Assembly (NCBI RefSeq): GCF_900115095.1
Contig: NZ_FOVH01000001.1
Coordinates: forward strand, 434,001 to 498,000
Direction: 5' to 3'
Source of the DNA: Actinomadura madurae
GTDB lineage: Bacteria > Actinomycetota > Actinomycetes > Streptosporangiales > Streptosporangiaceae
Length of the DNA stretch: 64,000 bases
Under the pieces are notes generated by a model. It had not been told where the DNA came from and made no database searches. It worked only from the letters and a program-made list of their open reading frames with translations. Positions 7,989 through 17,770 of the stretch are shown piece after piece. Numbering within the stretch: position 1 is the first letter of the stretch; every line of letters begins with the position of its first letter. The translations under genes and the position numbers were made by a program.

Positions 7989-9875
7989 TCAGGCCAGGGG
8001 CGGTTGGGGTTCGCCGTTCTCGGCGCGGATCACCTGCATGACCGCGTTGATCAGGGCCAGGTGGGTGAACGCCTGCGGGAAGTTGCCGAGGTGCCGCCCG
8101 GTGTGCGGGTCGATCTCCTCGGCGTACAGCTGCAGCGGGCTCGCGTAGGACAGCAGCTTCTCGCACAGGGCGCGCGCCCGGTCCAGCTCGCCGATCATCA
8201 CCAGTGCGCTGACCAGCCAGAAGGAGCAGATGGTGAAGGTGCCCTCCTCCGAGTCGAAGCCGTCGTCGGTCTCCGTCGCCCGGTAGCGCAGGACGAGGTC
8301 GTCCTCCGACAGCTCGTCGGCGATGGCGAGGACGGTCTCGCGGACGCGCTTGTCGTCGGACGGCAGGAACCCGAGCAGCGGGATCAGCAGCGCCGACGCG
8401 TCCAGGGCGGTGGCGCCGTAGTGGGCCGTGAAGACGCCGCGCTCGTCCAGCGCGTTGGCGAGGACGTCGGCGTGGATCTCGTCGGCGGCGGCCTGCCAGC
8501 GGCGCGCCCGCTCCTGGTCGCCGCGGACGCGGGCGAGCCGCGCGCCGCGGTCGGCCGCGACCCAGCAGAAGATCTTGGACGAGGTGAAGTGCTGCGGCTC
8601 GCCGCGCACCTCCCACATGCCGCAGTCGGGCGTCCGCCAGTTGGCGAGGGCGTCCTCCACCTGCCTGACGACGATCTTCCACAGCCGGTCGTCCAGCCGG
8701 TCGCGGCGGCGCACGAACAGGTAGATGGAGCCGATGATCGCGCCCCACACGTCGTGCTGCGCCTGCATGTACGCCTCGTTGCCGATGCGGACCGGGCGGG
8801 CGTCGTCGTAGCCGGAGAGGTGCTCGAGCGTGGACTCGGGCAGTTCCTCCCGCCCGTCCAGCCCGTACATGATCTGCAGCTTGCCCTCGGCGGCCTCGGC
8901 GACGTCGGTGATGAAGTAGAAGAAGTCGTTGGCCTCCCAGTCGTAGCCGAGCGTGTAGAAGGCCCACAGCGCCATCGTGGAGTCGCGGATCCAGGTGTAG
9001 CGGTAGTCCCAGTTGCGGTCGCCGCCCGGCGTCTCCGGCAGCGACGTCGTCGCGGCGGCCGCGACCGCCCCGGACGGCGCGAACGTCAGGCCCTTCAGCG
9101 TGAGCGCGCTGCGCTGCAGGTGGCTGCGCCACGGGTGGTCGGGGAAGCGGCCCCGGTCGAGCCAGTGCTGCCAGTGGTGGACGGTCCACACCAGCCGCTC
9201 CTGCGCCTCCTCCCATGACGACGGCGCCGCGTGCTCGCTCCACGACAGCGCCACGAAGCGGGACTCGCCCTGCTTGAGCAGCGTCCGGGACGTGGCGAGC
9301 GACCCCTCGAACCCGACGTTCATGTCGGTGCTGAGGCGTAGGCCCACGCCGTTCCCGCGCGCGACGGCCTCGTGGTACCCGGCGCCGGTGTGCTCCCACC
9401 GCGCCGGGGTCTGGCCGTAGTCGAACACCGGCATGCAGTCGAGCCGGACCTGGACCTGGCCGTTCACGCACCGGACCATCCGCAGCAGGACGTGGTCGGC
9501 GTCGTAGTCGGTGGGCGCCCTGCGGTGGGTGTGGGACCGCTCCGTCTCGTGGTGCCAGGGGCCCATCAGCAGCGCGTCCGTCACGACGAGCCAGCCGCCG
9601 TGCACCCACCAGGTGGTCTCCATCACCATGGTGCCGGGGATGTAGCGCTGCGCCGCGGGCACCTCGACGCCCGCGGGGCCGACCCGGAAGTACCCGGCGT
9701 CCCGGTCCAGGATGGACCCGAACACGCTCGGGGAGTCCATCTTCGGCAGGCACATCCACTCGATGTTGCCGCTCGGCGCGACCAGGGCGGTCGTCTCGCA
9801 GTCGGACAGGAACCCGAAATCGGCTATGGGGGCGAACGGATCTCCCGCCCGGCCGCCGGCGACTCTCGGCCTCAC
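7989..9875 (-). CDS. Glycoside hydrolase family 15 (glucoamylase/trehalase-like)
   Basis: 628 residues from a GTG preceded by the ideal site AAGGAGGTGA. The N-terminal beta domain begins with FGFLSDCETTALV and GNIEWMCLPKMDSPSVFG. The C-terminal (alpha/alpha)6 barrel carries the GH15 landmarks NWDYRYTWIRDST, FTSSKIFCWVAADRGARL and EEIDPHTGRHLGNFPQAFTH, which include the usual acid residues. No signal peptide, so it acts in the cytoplasm. Mycobacterial members of this subgroup cleave trehalose, so trehalase is as likely as glucoamylase. The gene is divergent from ppdK. Confidence 0.92.
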   Translation of the reverse strand: MRPRVAGGRAGDPFAPIADFGFLSDCETTALVAPSGNIEWMCLPKMDSPSVFGSILDRDAGYFRVGPAGVEVPAAQRYIPGTMVMETTWWVHGGWLVVTDALLMGPWHHETERSHTHRRAPTDYDADHVLLRMVRCVNGQVQVRLDCMPVFDYGQTPARWEHTGAGYHEAVARGNGVGLRLSTDMNVGFEGSLATSRTLLKQGESRFVALSWSEHAAPSSWEEAQERLVWTVHHWQHWLDRGRFPDHPWRSHLQRSALTLKGLTFAPSGAVAAAATTSLPETPGGDRNWDYRYTWIRDSTMALWAFYTLGYDWEANDFFYFITDVAEAAEGKLQIMYGLDGREELPESTLEHLSGYDDARPVRIGNEAYMQAQHDVWGAIIGSIYLFVRRRDRLDDRLWKIVVRQVEDALANWRTPDCGMWEVRGEPQHFTSSKIFCWVAADRGARLARVRGDQERARRWQAAADEIHADVLANALDERGVFTAHYGATALDASALLIPLLGFLPSDDKRVRETVLAIADELSEDDLVLRYRATETDDGFDSEEGTFTICSFWLVSALVMIGELDRARALCEKLLSYASPLQLYAEEIDPHTGRHLGNFPQAFTHLALINAVMQVIRAENGEPQPPLA

Positions 9876-9879
9876 AACC

Positions 9880-9889
9880 TCACCTCCTT
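9880..9889 (-). promoter_or_regulatory. Perfect Shine-Dalgarno deciding the GH15 start
   Basis: AAGGAGGTGA on the minus strand is fully complementary to the 16S rRNA tail. It ends four bases before the GTG, placing GGAGG seven bases away. It argues against the upstream double ATG near 9902. Confidence 0.85.
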
Positions 9890-10185
9890 GATCCATCATT
9901 CCCTCTCCAGCGCGGTGGGTATGCCAGTCGTGCGTGCCATGGTCCGGGACGGCCCCGCCGGGTCGCGCGTTGCCGCCGTGTGTCCCCGGTCTCACCAGTG
10001 GAATAGACCATTATCCGCAGTCTGAGCTGGGATAACGCGCCCCGGCGCATGGGGCGCCGAGCAAGTCCCGACTTCGCGGGTACAGTCCCGGCAAACAGGA
10101 CAGCGGACCCGCCGCCGCCTGGGGGAACGCGACGTCGCGCGCCCTCGTGCGGGCGGACCCGGAACTGTCACTGGGTGGAACCGGA
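9890..10185. other. Divergent intergenic region between GH15 and ppdK
   Basis: About 330 bases lie between the two start codons. TTATCC at 10011-10016 and GGATAA at 10030-10035 form a dyad with 13 bases between the arms. GCGCCCC at 10037-10043 pairs with GGGGCGC at 10051-10057. Both promoters must lie here, but I cannot assign -35 and -10 boxes with confidence. No gene is evident. Confidence 0.45.
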
Positions 10186-10202
10186 GCGAGAAGGAGCTCC
10201 CC

Positions 10203-12902
10203 GTGCCGAAGTTCGTGTACGACTTCACTGAGGGAAACAAGGACCTCAAGGATCTGCTGGGCGGCAAGGGCGCCAACCTGGCCGAGATGACCAACCTCGG
10301 ACTGCCCGTGCCCCCCGGGTTCACGATCACCGCGGAGGCCTGCCGGCACTACCTCGAGCACGGGACCCTGCCCGAGGGGCTGGCGGACGAGGTGAACCGG
10401 CACCTGGCCGCGCTGGAGTCCGCGATGGGCAAGAGGCTCGGCCAGAGCGACGACCCGCTGCTCGTCAGCGTGCGCTCCGGGGCCAAGTTCAGCATGCCGG
10501 GAATGATGGAGACCGTCCTGAACGTCGGGCTGAACGACGAGTCCGTGCACGGCCTCGCGGCGCAAGCCGGGGACGAGCGGTTCGCCTGGGACTCCTACCG
10601 GCGGCTGATCCAGATGTTCGGCAAGACCGTCATGGACATCGACGGCGACCTGTTCGAGGACGCGGTCGAGGAGGTCAAGCGGGCCCGCGGCAGCGACGAC
10701 GACGCGGACCTGACCGCCGAGGACTTCAAGGAGCTCGTCGGCCGGTTCAAGGGCATCGTCCAGGAGCAGGCGGGGCGGGACTTCCCGACCGACCCGCGCG
10801 AGCAGATGGACCTGGCCGTCAAGGCGGTGTTCGACTCCTGGAACGCGCCCCGCGCCATCCTGTACCGCCGCCAGGAGCGCATCCCCGTCGACCTCGGCAC
10901 CGCCGTGAACATCTGCTCGATGGTCTTCGGCAACATGGGCATGGACTCCGGGACGGGCGTCGCGTTCACCCGCGACCCCGCGTCCGGGCAGCAGGGCGTC
11001 TACGGCGACTACCTGCAGAACGCGCAGGGCGAGGACGTCGTCGCCGGCATCCGCAACACCGTCCCGCTGAAGGAGCTGGAGCGGATCGACAAGGCGTCCT
11101 ACGACCGGCTTCTCCAGATCATGGAGACGCTGGAGAACCACTACCGCGACATGTGCGACATCGAGTTCACGATCGAGCGCGGGAAGCTCTGGATGCTGCA
11201 GACCCGGGTCGGCAAGCGGACGGCCGCCGCGGCGTTCCGCATCGCCTGCCAGCTGCTCGACCAGGGGCTGATCGACCTGGACGAGGCCGCCCGCCGCGTC
11301 ACCGGCGACCAGCTCGCCCAGCTGATGTTCCCGCGCTTCGCGGCCCGGGTCGACGGCGTCCGCAAGCTCACCAAGGGCATGAACGCCTCGCCGGGCGCCG
11401 CCGTCGGCAAGGCGGTGTTCACCTCCGAGCGGGCCGTGGAGCTCGCCGGGCGCGGCGAGGACGTGATCCTCGTCCGCCGGGAGACCAACCCCGACGACCT
11501 CGCCGGGATGGTCGCGGCGCAGGGCGTGCTGACGTCCCGCGGCGGCAAGACCTCGCACGCCGCCGTCGTCGCCCGCGGCATGGGCAAGACCTGCGTCTGC
11601 GGCGCCGAGGAGCTGGACGTCGACGTCAAGAACGGGCACTTCACCGCCCCCGGCGACCTGACGGTGCGCGAGGGCGACGTGATCTCGATCGACGGGACGT
11701 CCGGCGACGTCTACCTCGGCGAGGTGCCCGTCGAGGACTCCCCGGTCGTCCAGTACTTCGAGGGGCAGCTGACGGCCGCGGACGGCGACGACCTCGTCAA
11801 GGCCGTCGACCGCGTCATGGCGCACGCCGACGCGCGCGCCGCGCTCAAGGTCCGCGCGAACTCCGACAACCCCGGGGACTCGGCGCGGGCGCGCCGGTTC
11901 GGCGCGGCCGGCATCGGGCTGTGCCGCACCGAGCACATGTTCCTCGGCGACCGCCGGCAGCTGGTCGAGAAGCTCATCCTCGCCGAGGACGGCAAGGAGC
12001 GGCAGGCCGCGCTGGACGCCCTGGAGCCGCTGCAGAAGAGCGACTTCGAGGGCATCTTCGAGGCCATGGACGGGCTGCCGGTCACGATCCGGCTCATCGA
12101 CCCGCCGCTGCACGAGTTCCTCCCCGACATCACCGAGCTGTCGGTCAGGGTCGCGCTCGCGGGCGGGGACGCGGACGCCAAGGACCGCAGGCTGCTCGAG
12201 GCGGTCAACCGGCTGCACGAGCAGAACCCTATGCTGGGCCTGCGCGGAGTGCGGCTCGGTTTGGCGATTCCCGGCCTGTTCGCCATGCAGGTCCGCGCGA
12301 TCGCCGAGGCCGCCGCCGCCCGCAGCCGGGCCGGCGGCGACCCGCGGCCGGAGATCATGATCCCGCTCGTCGGCGCGGTCCAGGAGCTGGAGGCCGTCCG
12401 GGACGAGGCCCGCGAGATCCTGGAGGCGGTCCGGCGGGACACCGGCGTCGACGTCCCCGCGCTGATCGGCACCATGATCGAGCTGCCGCGGGCCGCGCTG
12501 ACCGCCGGGCAGATCGCCGAGGCCGCCGAGTTCTTCTCCTTCGGCACCAACGACCTCACCCAGACGACCTGGGGCTTCTCCCGGGACGACGTCGAGGCGG
12601 CGTTCTTCTCCCGCTACCTGGAGCTCGGCATCTTCGGGGTGTCGCCGTTCGAGACCCTCGACCGGGAGGGCGTCGGGCGGCTGGTCCGGATCGCCGCGGA
12701 GGAGGGGCGCAGGGCGCGCCCCGGCATCAAGCTCGGCATCTGCGGCGAGCACGGCGGCGACCCCGACTCGGTGCACTTCTGCCACGAGGTCGGCCTCGAC
12801 TACGTGTCCTGCTCGCCGTTCCGCATCCCCGTCGCCCGGCTGGAGGCGGGCCGCGCCGCGATCGAGGCGGACGCGGAGTCCGGCGGCAGCGACAGCCGCT
12901 GA
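10203..12902 (+). CDS. ppdK: Pyruvate, phosphate dikinase
   Basis: 899 residues, the normal length for the enzyme that interconverts pyruvate + ATP + Pi with phosphoenolpyruvate + AMP + PPi in the cytoplasm. The start GTG (MPKFVYDFTEGN) follows AAGGAG. The N-terminal ATP-binding domain has LGGKGANLAEM and SVRSGAKFSMPGMMETVLNV. The swivelling domain holds the phospho-acceptor His452 in GGKTSHAAVVARGMGKTC. The C-terminal PEP/pyruvate barrel ends with GICGEHGGDP, where Cys847 is the conserved general acid. No regulatory PDRP gene is next to it. Confidence 0.97.
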   Translation: MPKFVYDFTEGNKDLKDLLGGKGANLAEMTNLGLPVPPGFTITAEACRHYLEHGTLPEGLADEVNRHLAALESAMGKRLGQSDDPLLVSVRSGAKFSMPGMMETVLNVGLNDESVHGLAAQAGDERFAWDSYRRLIQMFGKTVMDIDGDLFEDAVEEVKRARGSDDDADLTAEDFKELVGRFKGIVQEQAGRDFPTDPREQMDLAVKAVFDSWNAPRAILYRRQERIPVDLGTAVNICSMVFGNMGMDSGTGVAFTRDPASGQQGVYGDYLQNAQGEDVVAGIRNTVPLKELERIDKASYDRLLQIMETLENHYRDMCDIEFTIERGKLWMLQTRVGKRTAAAAFRIACQLLDQGLIDLDEAARRVTGDQLAQLMFPRFAARVDGVRKLTKGMNASPGAAVGKAVFTSERAVELAGRGEDVILVRRETNPDDLAGMVAAQGVLTSRGGKTSHAAVVARGMGKTCVCGAEELDVDVKNGHFTAPGDLTVREGDVISIDGTSGDVYLGEVPVEDSPVVQYFEGQLTAADGDDLVKAVDRVMAHADARAALKVRANSDNPGDSARARRFGAAGIGLCRTEHMFLGDRRQLVEKLILAEDGKERQAALDALEPLQKSDFEGIFEAMDGLPVTIRLIDPPLHEFLPDITELSVRVALAGGDADAKDRRLLEAVNRLHEQNPMLGLRGVRLGLAIPGLFAMQVRAIAEAAAARSRAGGDPRPEIMIPLVGAVQELEAVRDEAREILEAVRRDTGVDVPALIGTMIELPRAALTAGQIAEAAEFFSFGTNDLTQTTWGFSRDDVEAAFFSRYLELGIFGVSPFETLDREGVGRLVRIAAEEGRRARPGIKLGICGEHGGDPDSVHFCHEVGLDYVSCSPFRIPVARLEAGRAAIEADAESGGSDSR

Positions 12903-12908
12903 GCGCCC

Positions 12909-12952
12909 CTCCCGGCGGCCCGCCGCGCCTCACGGCGGCGTGCCGCCGGGAG
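12909..12952 (+). terminator. GC-rich hairpin after ppdK
   Basis: An 11-base perfect stem (CTCCCGGCGGC with GCCGCCGGGAG) encloses a 22-base loop that can itself fold. It begins seven bases after the ppdK stop and has no T tract. Confidence 0.6.
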
Positions 12953-13050
12953 TCCACCGGGCCCGCCGGGGAAGAAAGGGACCAACGCCACACACCGTCC
13001 TGGCGAACCTGGCGCATGTGCCGGACCATCTCACTAACGTGTCCGATGCG

Positions 13051-13845
13051 ATGACGTTGGAAGTGGAATTGCCGGAGCCGCCGCCTGAAGACCGCGGAGC
13101 GGACGAGCCCGGGGACGAGGCCCCCGAGCCGAAGAAGCGCGTCCGGCGCCGCAGGCCCAAGTGGATCACGGTCCCGCTCGGCATCGTCACCGGGCTGCTG
13201 GCGATCGCCGTGCTGACGCCCGCCGTCGTCGGGGCGCGGATCTGGTACCAGGCCCGCCAGGACGAGCGCCCCCGCTCCGACGCGATCATCGTGCTCGGCG
13301 CCGCGCAGTACAACGGGGCGCCGTCCCCCACGCTGCAGTGGCGGCTCCAGCACGCCCTCGACCTCTACCGCAAGGGTGTCGCGCCCGCCATCGTGACCGT
13401 CGGCGGCAAGGCCCCCGGCGACAACTACACCGAGGCGGGCACCGGCCGCACCTGGCTGATCGAGAAGGGCGGCGTGCCCGCGTCCAGGGTCTTCGCGGTG
13501 CCCGTGGGCCGCGACACGCTGGAGAGCATGAGGGCCGTCGGCAAGGAGTTCGACCGGCACCACTGGTCGTCCGGCGTGATCGTCACCGACCCGTGGCACG
13601 GGCTGCGGTCCAAGAAGATGGCCGAGGACAACGGCATCGAGGCCGCCGCCTCGCCGACCCGCAGCGGCCCGAGCGTGCAGACCCGCGACACCCAGTTCAA
13701 CTACATCCTCCGGGAGACCGGCGGGTACCTGTCGTACGTGCTGCTCGGCAAGAGCGTCCAGGTGCCGGACGAGACCATCAAGCGCATCCGCATCGACCCC
13801 TCCGAGACGGCCACCTCGGCCCCGCCCGCCTCGCCGGGCGGCTGA
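13051..13845 (+). CDS. DUF218 (SanA/YdcF/ElyC-type) membrane-anchored protein
   Basis: 264 residues from the ATG of MTLEVELPEPP; a GTG twelve bases earlier is in frame and cannot be excluded, because neither has a clear ribosome site. An acidic/basic cytoplasmic leader (KKRVRRRRPK) precedes one membrane helix (about residues 40-65). The external DUF218 domain follows, with DAIIVLGAAQYNG near its start, VTVGGKAPGDNYTEA in the middle and VTDPWHGLRS later. SanA and ElyC relatives affect envelope integrity or vancomycin susceptibility, but the chemistry of the family is unresolved. Confidence 0.85.
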   Translation: MTLEVELPEPPPEDRGADEPGDEAPEPKKRVRRRRPKWITVPLGIVTGLLAIAVLTPAVVGARIWYQARQDERPRSDAIIVLGAAQYNGAPSPTLQWRLQHALDLYRKGVAPAIVTVGGKAPGDNYTEAGTGRTWLIEKGGVPASRVFAVPVGRDTLESMRAVGKEFDRHHWSSGVIVTDPWHGLRSKKMAEDNGIEAAASPTRSGPSVQTRDTQFNYILRETGGYLSYVLLGKSVQVPDETIKRIRIDPSETATSAPPASPGG

Positions 13846-13878
13846 TGCCCACCGCGCCCCTTTACCCTGGATAGGGCC

Positions 13879-15153
13879 ATGACGACCAACGCGAACCAGG
13901 GGTATGCCGACCGCGACCGGCGGCGGTGGGCGCCCGAGCCCGCCAAGCGCCGCGACCGGACGGCGTTCGAGCGCGACCGGGCCCGCGTGCTGCACAGCGC
14001 GGCGCTGCGGCGGCTGGCCGCCAAGACGCAGGTGGCCTCGCCCGGCGCGGACGCCGCCGCCGACACCGTGCAGAGCCTGCGCACCCGGCTCACCCACTCG
14101 CTCGAATGCGCGCAGGTCGGCCGCGAGCTCGGCAAGTCGCTCGGCTGCGACCCCGACCTGGTGGAGACGGCCTGCCTGTCGCACGACATCGGGCACCCGC
14201 CGTTCGGCCACAACGGCGAGTACGCGCTCGACATCGTCGCCCGCGACTGCGGCGGCTTCGAGGGCAACGCGCAGAGCCTGCGCGTCCTGACGCGGCTGGA
14301 GCCCAAGTCGTTCGCGCCGGACGGCCCGCCGCTGCACGGGCGCAGCGTCGGGCTCAACCTGACCCGGGCCGCGCTGGACGCCGCGATGAAGTACCCGTGG
14401 TCCCAGGCGGAGGCCGTGAACGGCAAGTTCGGCGTCTACGACGACGACGTGGACGTGGCGCGCTGGGTCCGGGAGGGCGCCGCCCCGGGCCGGACGTGCT
14501 TCGAGGCCCAGGTCATGGACTGGAGCGACGACGTCGCCTACTCCGTCCACGACCTGGAGGACGCGCTGGTCGCCGGGCACGTCGACTTCGTCCGGCTCGC
14601 CGATCCCGCCGAGCGCCGCCTCGTCGCCGCGACGGCGGCCAAGTTGTACTGCCCGGACGCCGCGCCGGCCGAGCTGGAGGAGTGCTTCGCGGCGCTGCTG
14701 GCCGAGCCGTGCTGGCCGGACCGCTACGACGGCACCCCGCGCAGCCTCGCCGCCCTGAAGAACCTGACCAGTACCCTCATCGGGCGGTTCTGTCTGGCCG
14801 CCGAGACCGCGACCCGGGAGGCCTACGGCGACCGCCCGCTGACCCGGTACGCGGCCGAGCTGATCGTCCCGCGCGCGCAGCGGCTGGAGAACGCGCTGCT
14901 CAAGGGCATCACGGCGCACTACGTGTGGATCAGCCACGAGGAGATCAGGGCCCGCCAGCGGACGCTGATCACCGAGCTGGCCGAGATGATGCTGGCCGGA
15001 GCGCCCGGCACCCTCGACCCGGGGTTCCAGGACGCGTTCGTGGACGCCGGCGACGACGCGGCCCGGCTGCGCGCCGTGATCGACCAGATCGCCTCGCTGA
15101 CCGACCTGTCCGCGGTGGCCCGGCACCGCAGGCTGGGCGATCGCGCGCGCTGA
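13879..15153 (+). CDS. dgt: Deoxyguanosinetriphosphate triphosphohydrolase
   Basis: 424 residues, full length for the bacterial dGTPase-like HD enzymes that split dNTP into deoxynucleoside and triphosphate. The metal-binding HD residues are His73 in TRLTHSLE and His102-Asp103 in [14 protein letters not shown], with a further Asp in [16 protein letters not shown]. The upstream gap is only 33 bases, so it may be co-transcribed with the DUF218 gene. In actinobacteria dgt is often beside dnaG; here dnaG lies 12 kb downstream. Confidence 0.95.
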   Translation: MTTNANQGYADRDRRRWAPEPAKRRDRTAFERDRARVLHSAALRRLAAKTQVASPGADAAADTVQSLRTRLTHSLECAQVGRELGKSLGCDPDLVETACLSHDIGHPPFGHNGEYALDIVARDCGGFEGNAQSLRVLTRLEPKSFAPDGPPLHGRSVGLNLTRAALDAAMKYPWSQAEAVNGKFGVYDDDVDVARWVREGAAPGRTCFEAQVMDWSDDVAYSVHDLEDALVAGHVDFVRLADPAERRLVAATAAKLYCPDAAPAELEECFAALLAEPCWPDRYDGTPRSLAALKNLTSTLIGRFCLAAETATREAYGDRPLTRYAAELIVPRAQRLENALLKGITAHYVWISHEEIRARQRTLITELAEMMLAGAPGTLDPGFQDAFVDAGDDAARLRAVIDQIASLTDLSAVARHRRLGDRAR

Positions 15154-15231
15154 CGTCCCGGGGGGCCGCGCGCGGGGGAGGAATATGCCCCGACGCGCCC
15201 ATCGGCGGCCCTTGTCTCGTTACGGAGGCCG

Positions 15232-15260
15232 CTGTAGGGATAGCTACAGGTCAACTACAG
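15232..15260. promoter_or_regulatory. CTGTAG/CTACAG operator-like array
   Basis: CTGTAG (15232-15237) and CTACAG (15244-15249) form a perfect dyad with six bases between. A second CTACAG (15255-15260) follows exactly 11 bases after the first. The last copy overlaps the AGGAGG ribosome site of the reductase gene. Confidence 0.6.
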
Positions 15261-15269
15261 GAGGTCGCC

Positions 15270-16496
15270 ATGCCCGAGGAGACGTTCGTCATCGCCGGTG
15301 CCGGCCTGGCGGGTGCCAAGGCGGCGGAGACCCTGCGCGAGGAGGGCTTCGCGGGCAGAGTGGTCCTGGTCGGGGACGAGATCGAGCGGCCCTACGAGCG
15401 GCCGCCGCTCTCCAAGGGCTTCCTGCTGGACAAGGAGCCGCGCGAGAAGGCCCACGTCCACGAGGCGGACTGGTACGACAAGCACGACGTGGAGCTGCGG
15501 GTCGGTATGTCGGTCGCGTCGATCGACCGGGACGCGCACCAGGTCAGGCTGTCCACCAAGGAACCGATCTCCTACGACCGGCTGCTGCTGGCGACCGGCG
15601 CCACCCCGAGGCGGCTGGACGTCCCCGGGTCCAAGCTGCAGGGCATCCACTACCTGCGGACGATGGCCGACGCGGCGGCGCTGAAGCAGGCGCTCGCGCA
15701 CGGCGGGCGGCGGGTCGTCGTGGCCGGGGCGGGCTGGATCGGGCTGGAGACCGCCGCGGCCGCCCGCGCCTACGGCAACGACGTGACGATCATCGAGCCG
15801 GAGCCGACGCCGCTGCACGCCGCGATGGGGCCCGAGCTCGGCGGCAGGTTCGCCGACCTGCACCGCCGCAACGGCGTCATCCTGCGGCTGGACGAGGGCG
15901 TCGCCGGCTTCTGGGGCGCCGGGCAGGTGTCTGCCGTCGTCACCTCGGGCGGCGCCGAGGTGCCCGCGGACGTGGTGATCGTCGGCATCGGGGTGAAGCC
16001 GGACACCGCGCTCGCGGAGGCGGCCGGGCTGGAGGTGTCGGACGGGATCCTCGTCGACCAGTCGCTGCGCACGTCCGACCCCGACATCTTCGCGGCCGGG
16101 GACGCCGCCAACGCCTACAACCCGCTGCTCGGGCGCCGGATCCGCGTGGAGCACTGGGCGAACGCGCTGAACGGCGGGCCCGCCGCCGCCCGCGCCATGC
16201 TCGGCCAGGACGTCGTCTACGACCGGGTCCCCTACTTCTTCAGCGACCAGTACGACCTCGGGATGGAGATGTCGGGCGCCGTGGCGCCGGGGGAGTACGA
16301 CGAGATCGTGTACCGCGGCGACGCCGAGGGAGGGGAGTTCATCGCGTTCTGGCTGTCCGGCGGCCGGGTCGTCGCCGGGATGAACGTCAACGTGTGGGAC
16401 GTCACCGGGGACGTGCAGGCGCTGATCCGCTCCGGGCGGCCGGTGGACGCGGTCCGTCTCGCCGACGCCGCCGTGCCGCTCGCCGATCTGGTGTGA
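15270..16496 (+). CDS. FAD-dependent NAD(P)H:ferredoxin/rubredoxin-type reductase
   Basis: 408 residues from an ATG preceded by AGGAGG. The first Rossmann motif is FVIAGAGLAGAKAAETLREEG (FAD), the second is RVVVAGAGWIGLETAAAARA (NAD(P)H). The strand ending DPDIFAAGDAAN binds FAD, and the C-terminal reductase domain starts at RVEHWANA. These enzymes pass electrons from NAD(P)H to a ferredoxin serving a cytochrome P450 or dioxygenase, but no such partner is adjacent. The MFS gene follows 32 bases later. Confidence 0.9.
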   Translation: MPEETFVIAGAGLAGAKAAETLREEGFAGRVVLVGDEIERPYERPPLSKGFLLDKEPREKAHVHEADWYDKHDVELRVGMSVASIDRDAHQVRLSTKEPISYDRLLLATGATPRRLDVPGSKLQGIHYLRTMADAAALKQALAHGGRRVVVAGAGWIGLETAAAARAYGNDVTIIEPEPTPLHAAMGPELGGRFADLHRRNGVILRLDEGVAGFWGAGQVSAVVTSGGAEVPADVVIVGIGVKPDTALAEAAGLEVSDGILVDQSLRTSDPDIFAAGDAANAYNPLLGRRIRVEHWANALNGGPAAARAMLGQDVVYDRVPYFFSDQYDLGMEMSGAVAPGEYDEIVYRGDAEGGEFIAFWLSGGRVVAGMNVNVWDVTGDVQALIRSGRPVDAVRLADAAVPLADLV

Positions 16497-16528
16497 GGGC
16501 CGACCGCCGGGCACGTACAGTCGGGCCG

Positions 16529-17722
16529 GTGGTCACGGAGAATCTCGCGGTGCTCGGGCGCGCCCGTCTCGCGGTGACGCTGGTGTTCGCCGCGCACGGC
16601 CTGATCGGCGCCGCCTGGGTCGCCCGCATCCCGCAGATCAAGGAGCATCTCGGGCTGGGCGAGGGCGCGATGGGCGTGGCGCTGCTCGGCGCGCCCGCCG
16701 GCCTCGTCGCGGCGGTGCGGTTCGCGGGCCCGATCGTCGCGCGGTGGGGGAGCCGGGCGGCGACGGCCGGGGCCGGGGTCGCCTGCGCGGTGTCGCTGGT
16801 GCCGCTCGGCCTCGCCTGGAACCTCGGCGCGCTGATCTGCGCCCTGCTGCTGATGGGCGCCTCCCTCGGCCTGATGGACGTGGCGATGAACGCGCAGGGC
16901 GTGGCCGTCGAGCGCGGGTACGGCCGCCCGCTGATGTCCGGCCTGCACGGCTCCTACAGCATCGGGACGCTGCTCGCCGCGCTGGCCGGCGCGGGTGCCG
17001 CCCACGCGGGGGTGCCCGTGCCGCTGCACCTGGCGGTGGCCGCCGCCGTCCTCGCCGTGCTGGTCCTGGCGTCCTGCAGGAACCTGCTCGACCGTTCCGC
17101 GGACGCCGTGCCCGAGCCGGCCGGCGCCGTGCCCGCCGCCGGGCCGCGGTCCCGGTGGCCGCTGCTCATGCTCGGCGTGATCGGGCTGTGCTCGTTCGTC
17201 GGCGAGGGCGCCATGGCGGACTGGAGCGCGATCCACCTGCGGGAGAACCTCGGCACCGGGCCCGGCGTGGCGGGCCTCGGCTACGCCGGGTGCGCGGTGG
17301 CGATGACCGTGGGGCGGCTCACCGGCGACCAGGTGGTCGCGCGCTTCGGGCCGGTCCGGGTGCTGCGGGCGGGCTCGCTGCTCGCCGCGCTCGGTCTCGG
17401 GCTGGGTCTCGCGGCCGGCGACCCGACCGCGGCGGTGGCCGGTTTCACGCTGTTCGGCCTCGGGGTCGCGGTGGTGGCGCCCGTCACGTTCAGCGCGGCC
17501 GGCAACGTCCCCGGCGTGCCCGCCGCGGCCGGGATCTCCCGGGTCACCGGGGTCGGCTACCTCGGCCTGCTCGGCGGCCCGCCGGTCATCGGGTTCGTCG
17601 CGCAGGGCGTGGGGCTGACGTGGGCGCTGGCCGTCCCGGTGGCGCTGGCCGGGCTGATCGTCCTGCTGGCCCCGGCGGCCGCCACGGCGGGTCGCGGGCC
17701 GGTCACGGATCCTGATCTTTGA
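16529..17722 (+). CDS. MFS transporter (FucP/inner-membrane sugar-permease-like)
   Basis: 397 residues from a GTG; ribosome site weak. Twelve membrane segments can be traced in two blocks, with the loop motif SRAATAGAGV after helix 2 and a charged central loop near residue 195. The sequence LMDVAMNAQGVAVERGYGRPLMSGLHGSYSIG is typical of the subgroup annotated as FucP-like or YbjJ-like permeases. The transported compound cannot be read from the sequence. It probably shares a transcript with the reductase. Confidence 0.85.
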   Translation: MVTENLAVLGRARLAVTLVFAAHGLIGAAWVARIPQIKEHLGLGEGAMGVALLGAPAGLVAAVRFAGPIVARWGSRAATAGAGVACAVSLVPLGLAWNLGALICALLLMGASLGLMDVAMNAQGVAVERGYGRPLMSGLHGSYSIGTLLAALAGAGAAHAGVPVPLHLAVAAAVLAVLVLASCRNLLDRSADAVPEPAGAVPAAGPRSRWPLLMLGVIGLCSFVGEGAMADWSAIHLRENLGTGPGVAGLGYAGCAVAMTVGRLTGDQVVARFGPVRVLRAGSLLAALGLGLGLAAGDPTAAVAGFTLFGLGVAVVAPVTFSAAGNVPGVPAAAGISRVTGVGYLGLLGGPPVIGFVAQGVGLTWALAVPVALAGLIVLLAPAAATAGRGPVTDPDL

Positions 17723-17770
17723 CCGGCTTGCGACTTCCGTATATGTCCTACTCAGGTAAGGTCTGGGCGG

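Noticed and set aside
10011..12785. 924-codon minus-strand open frame opposite ppdK
   Set aside because: Antisense shadow of a clearly recognised enzyme; no family features and a repetitive V/L/D/H/R composition.
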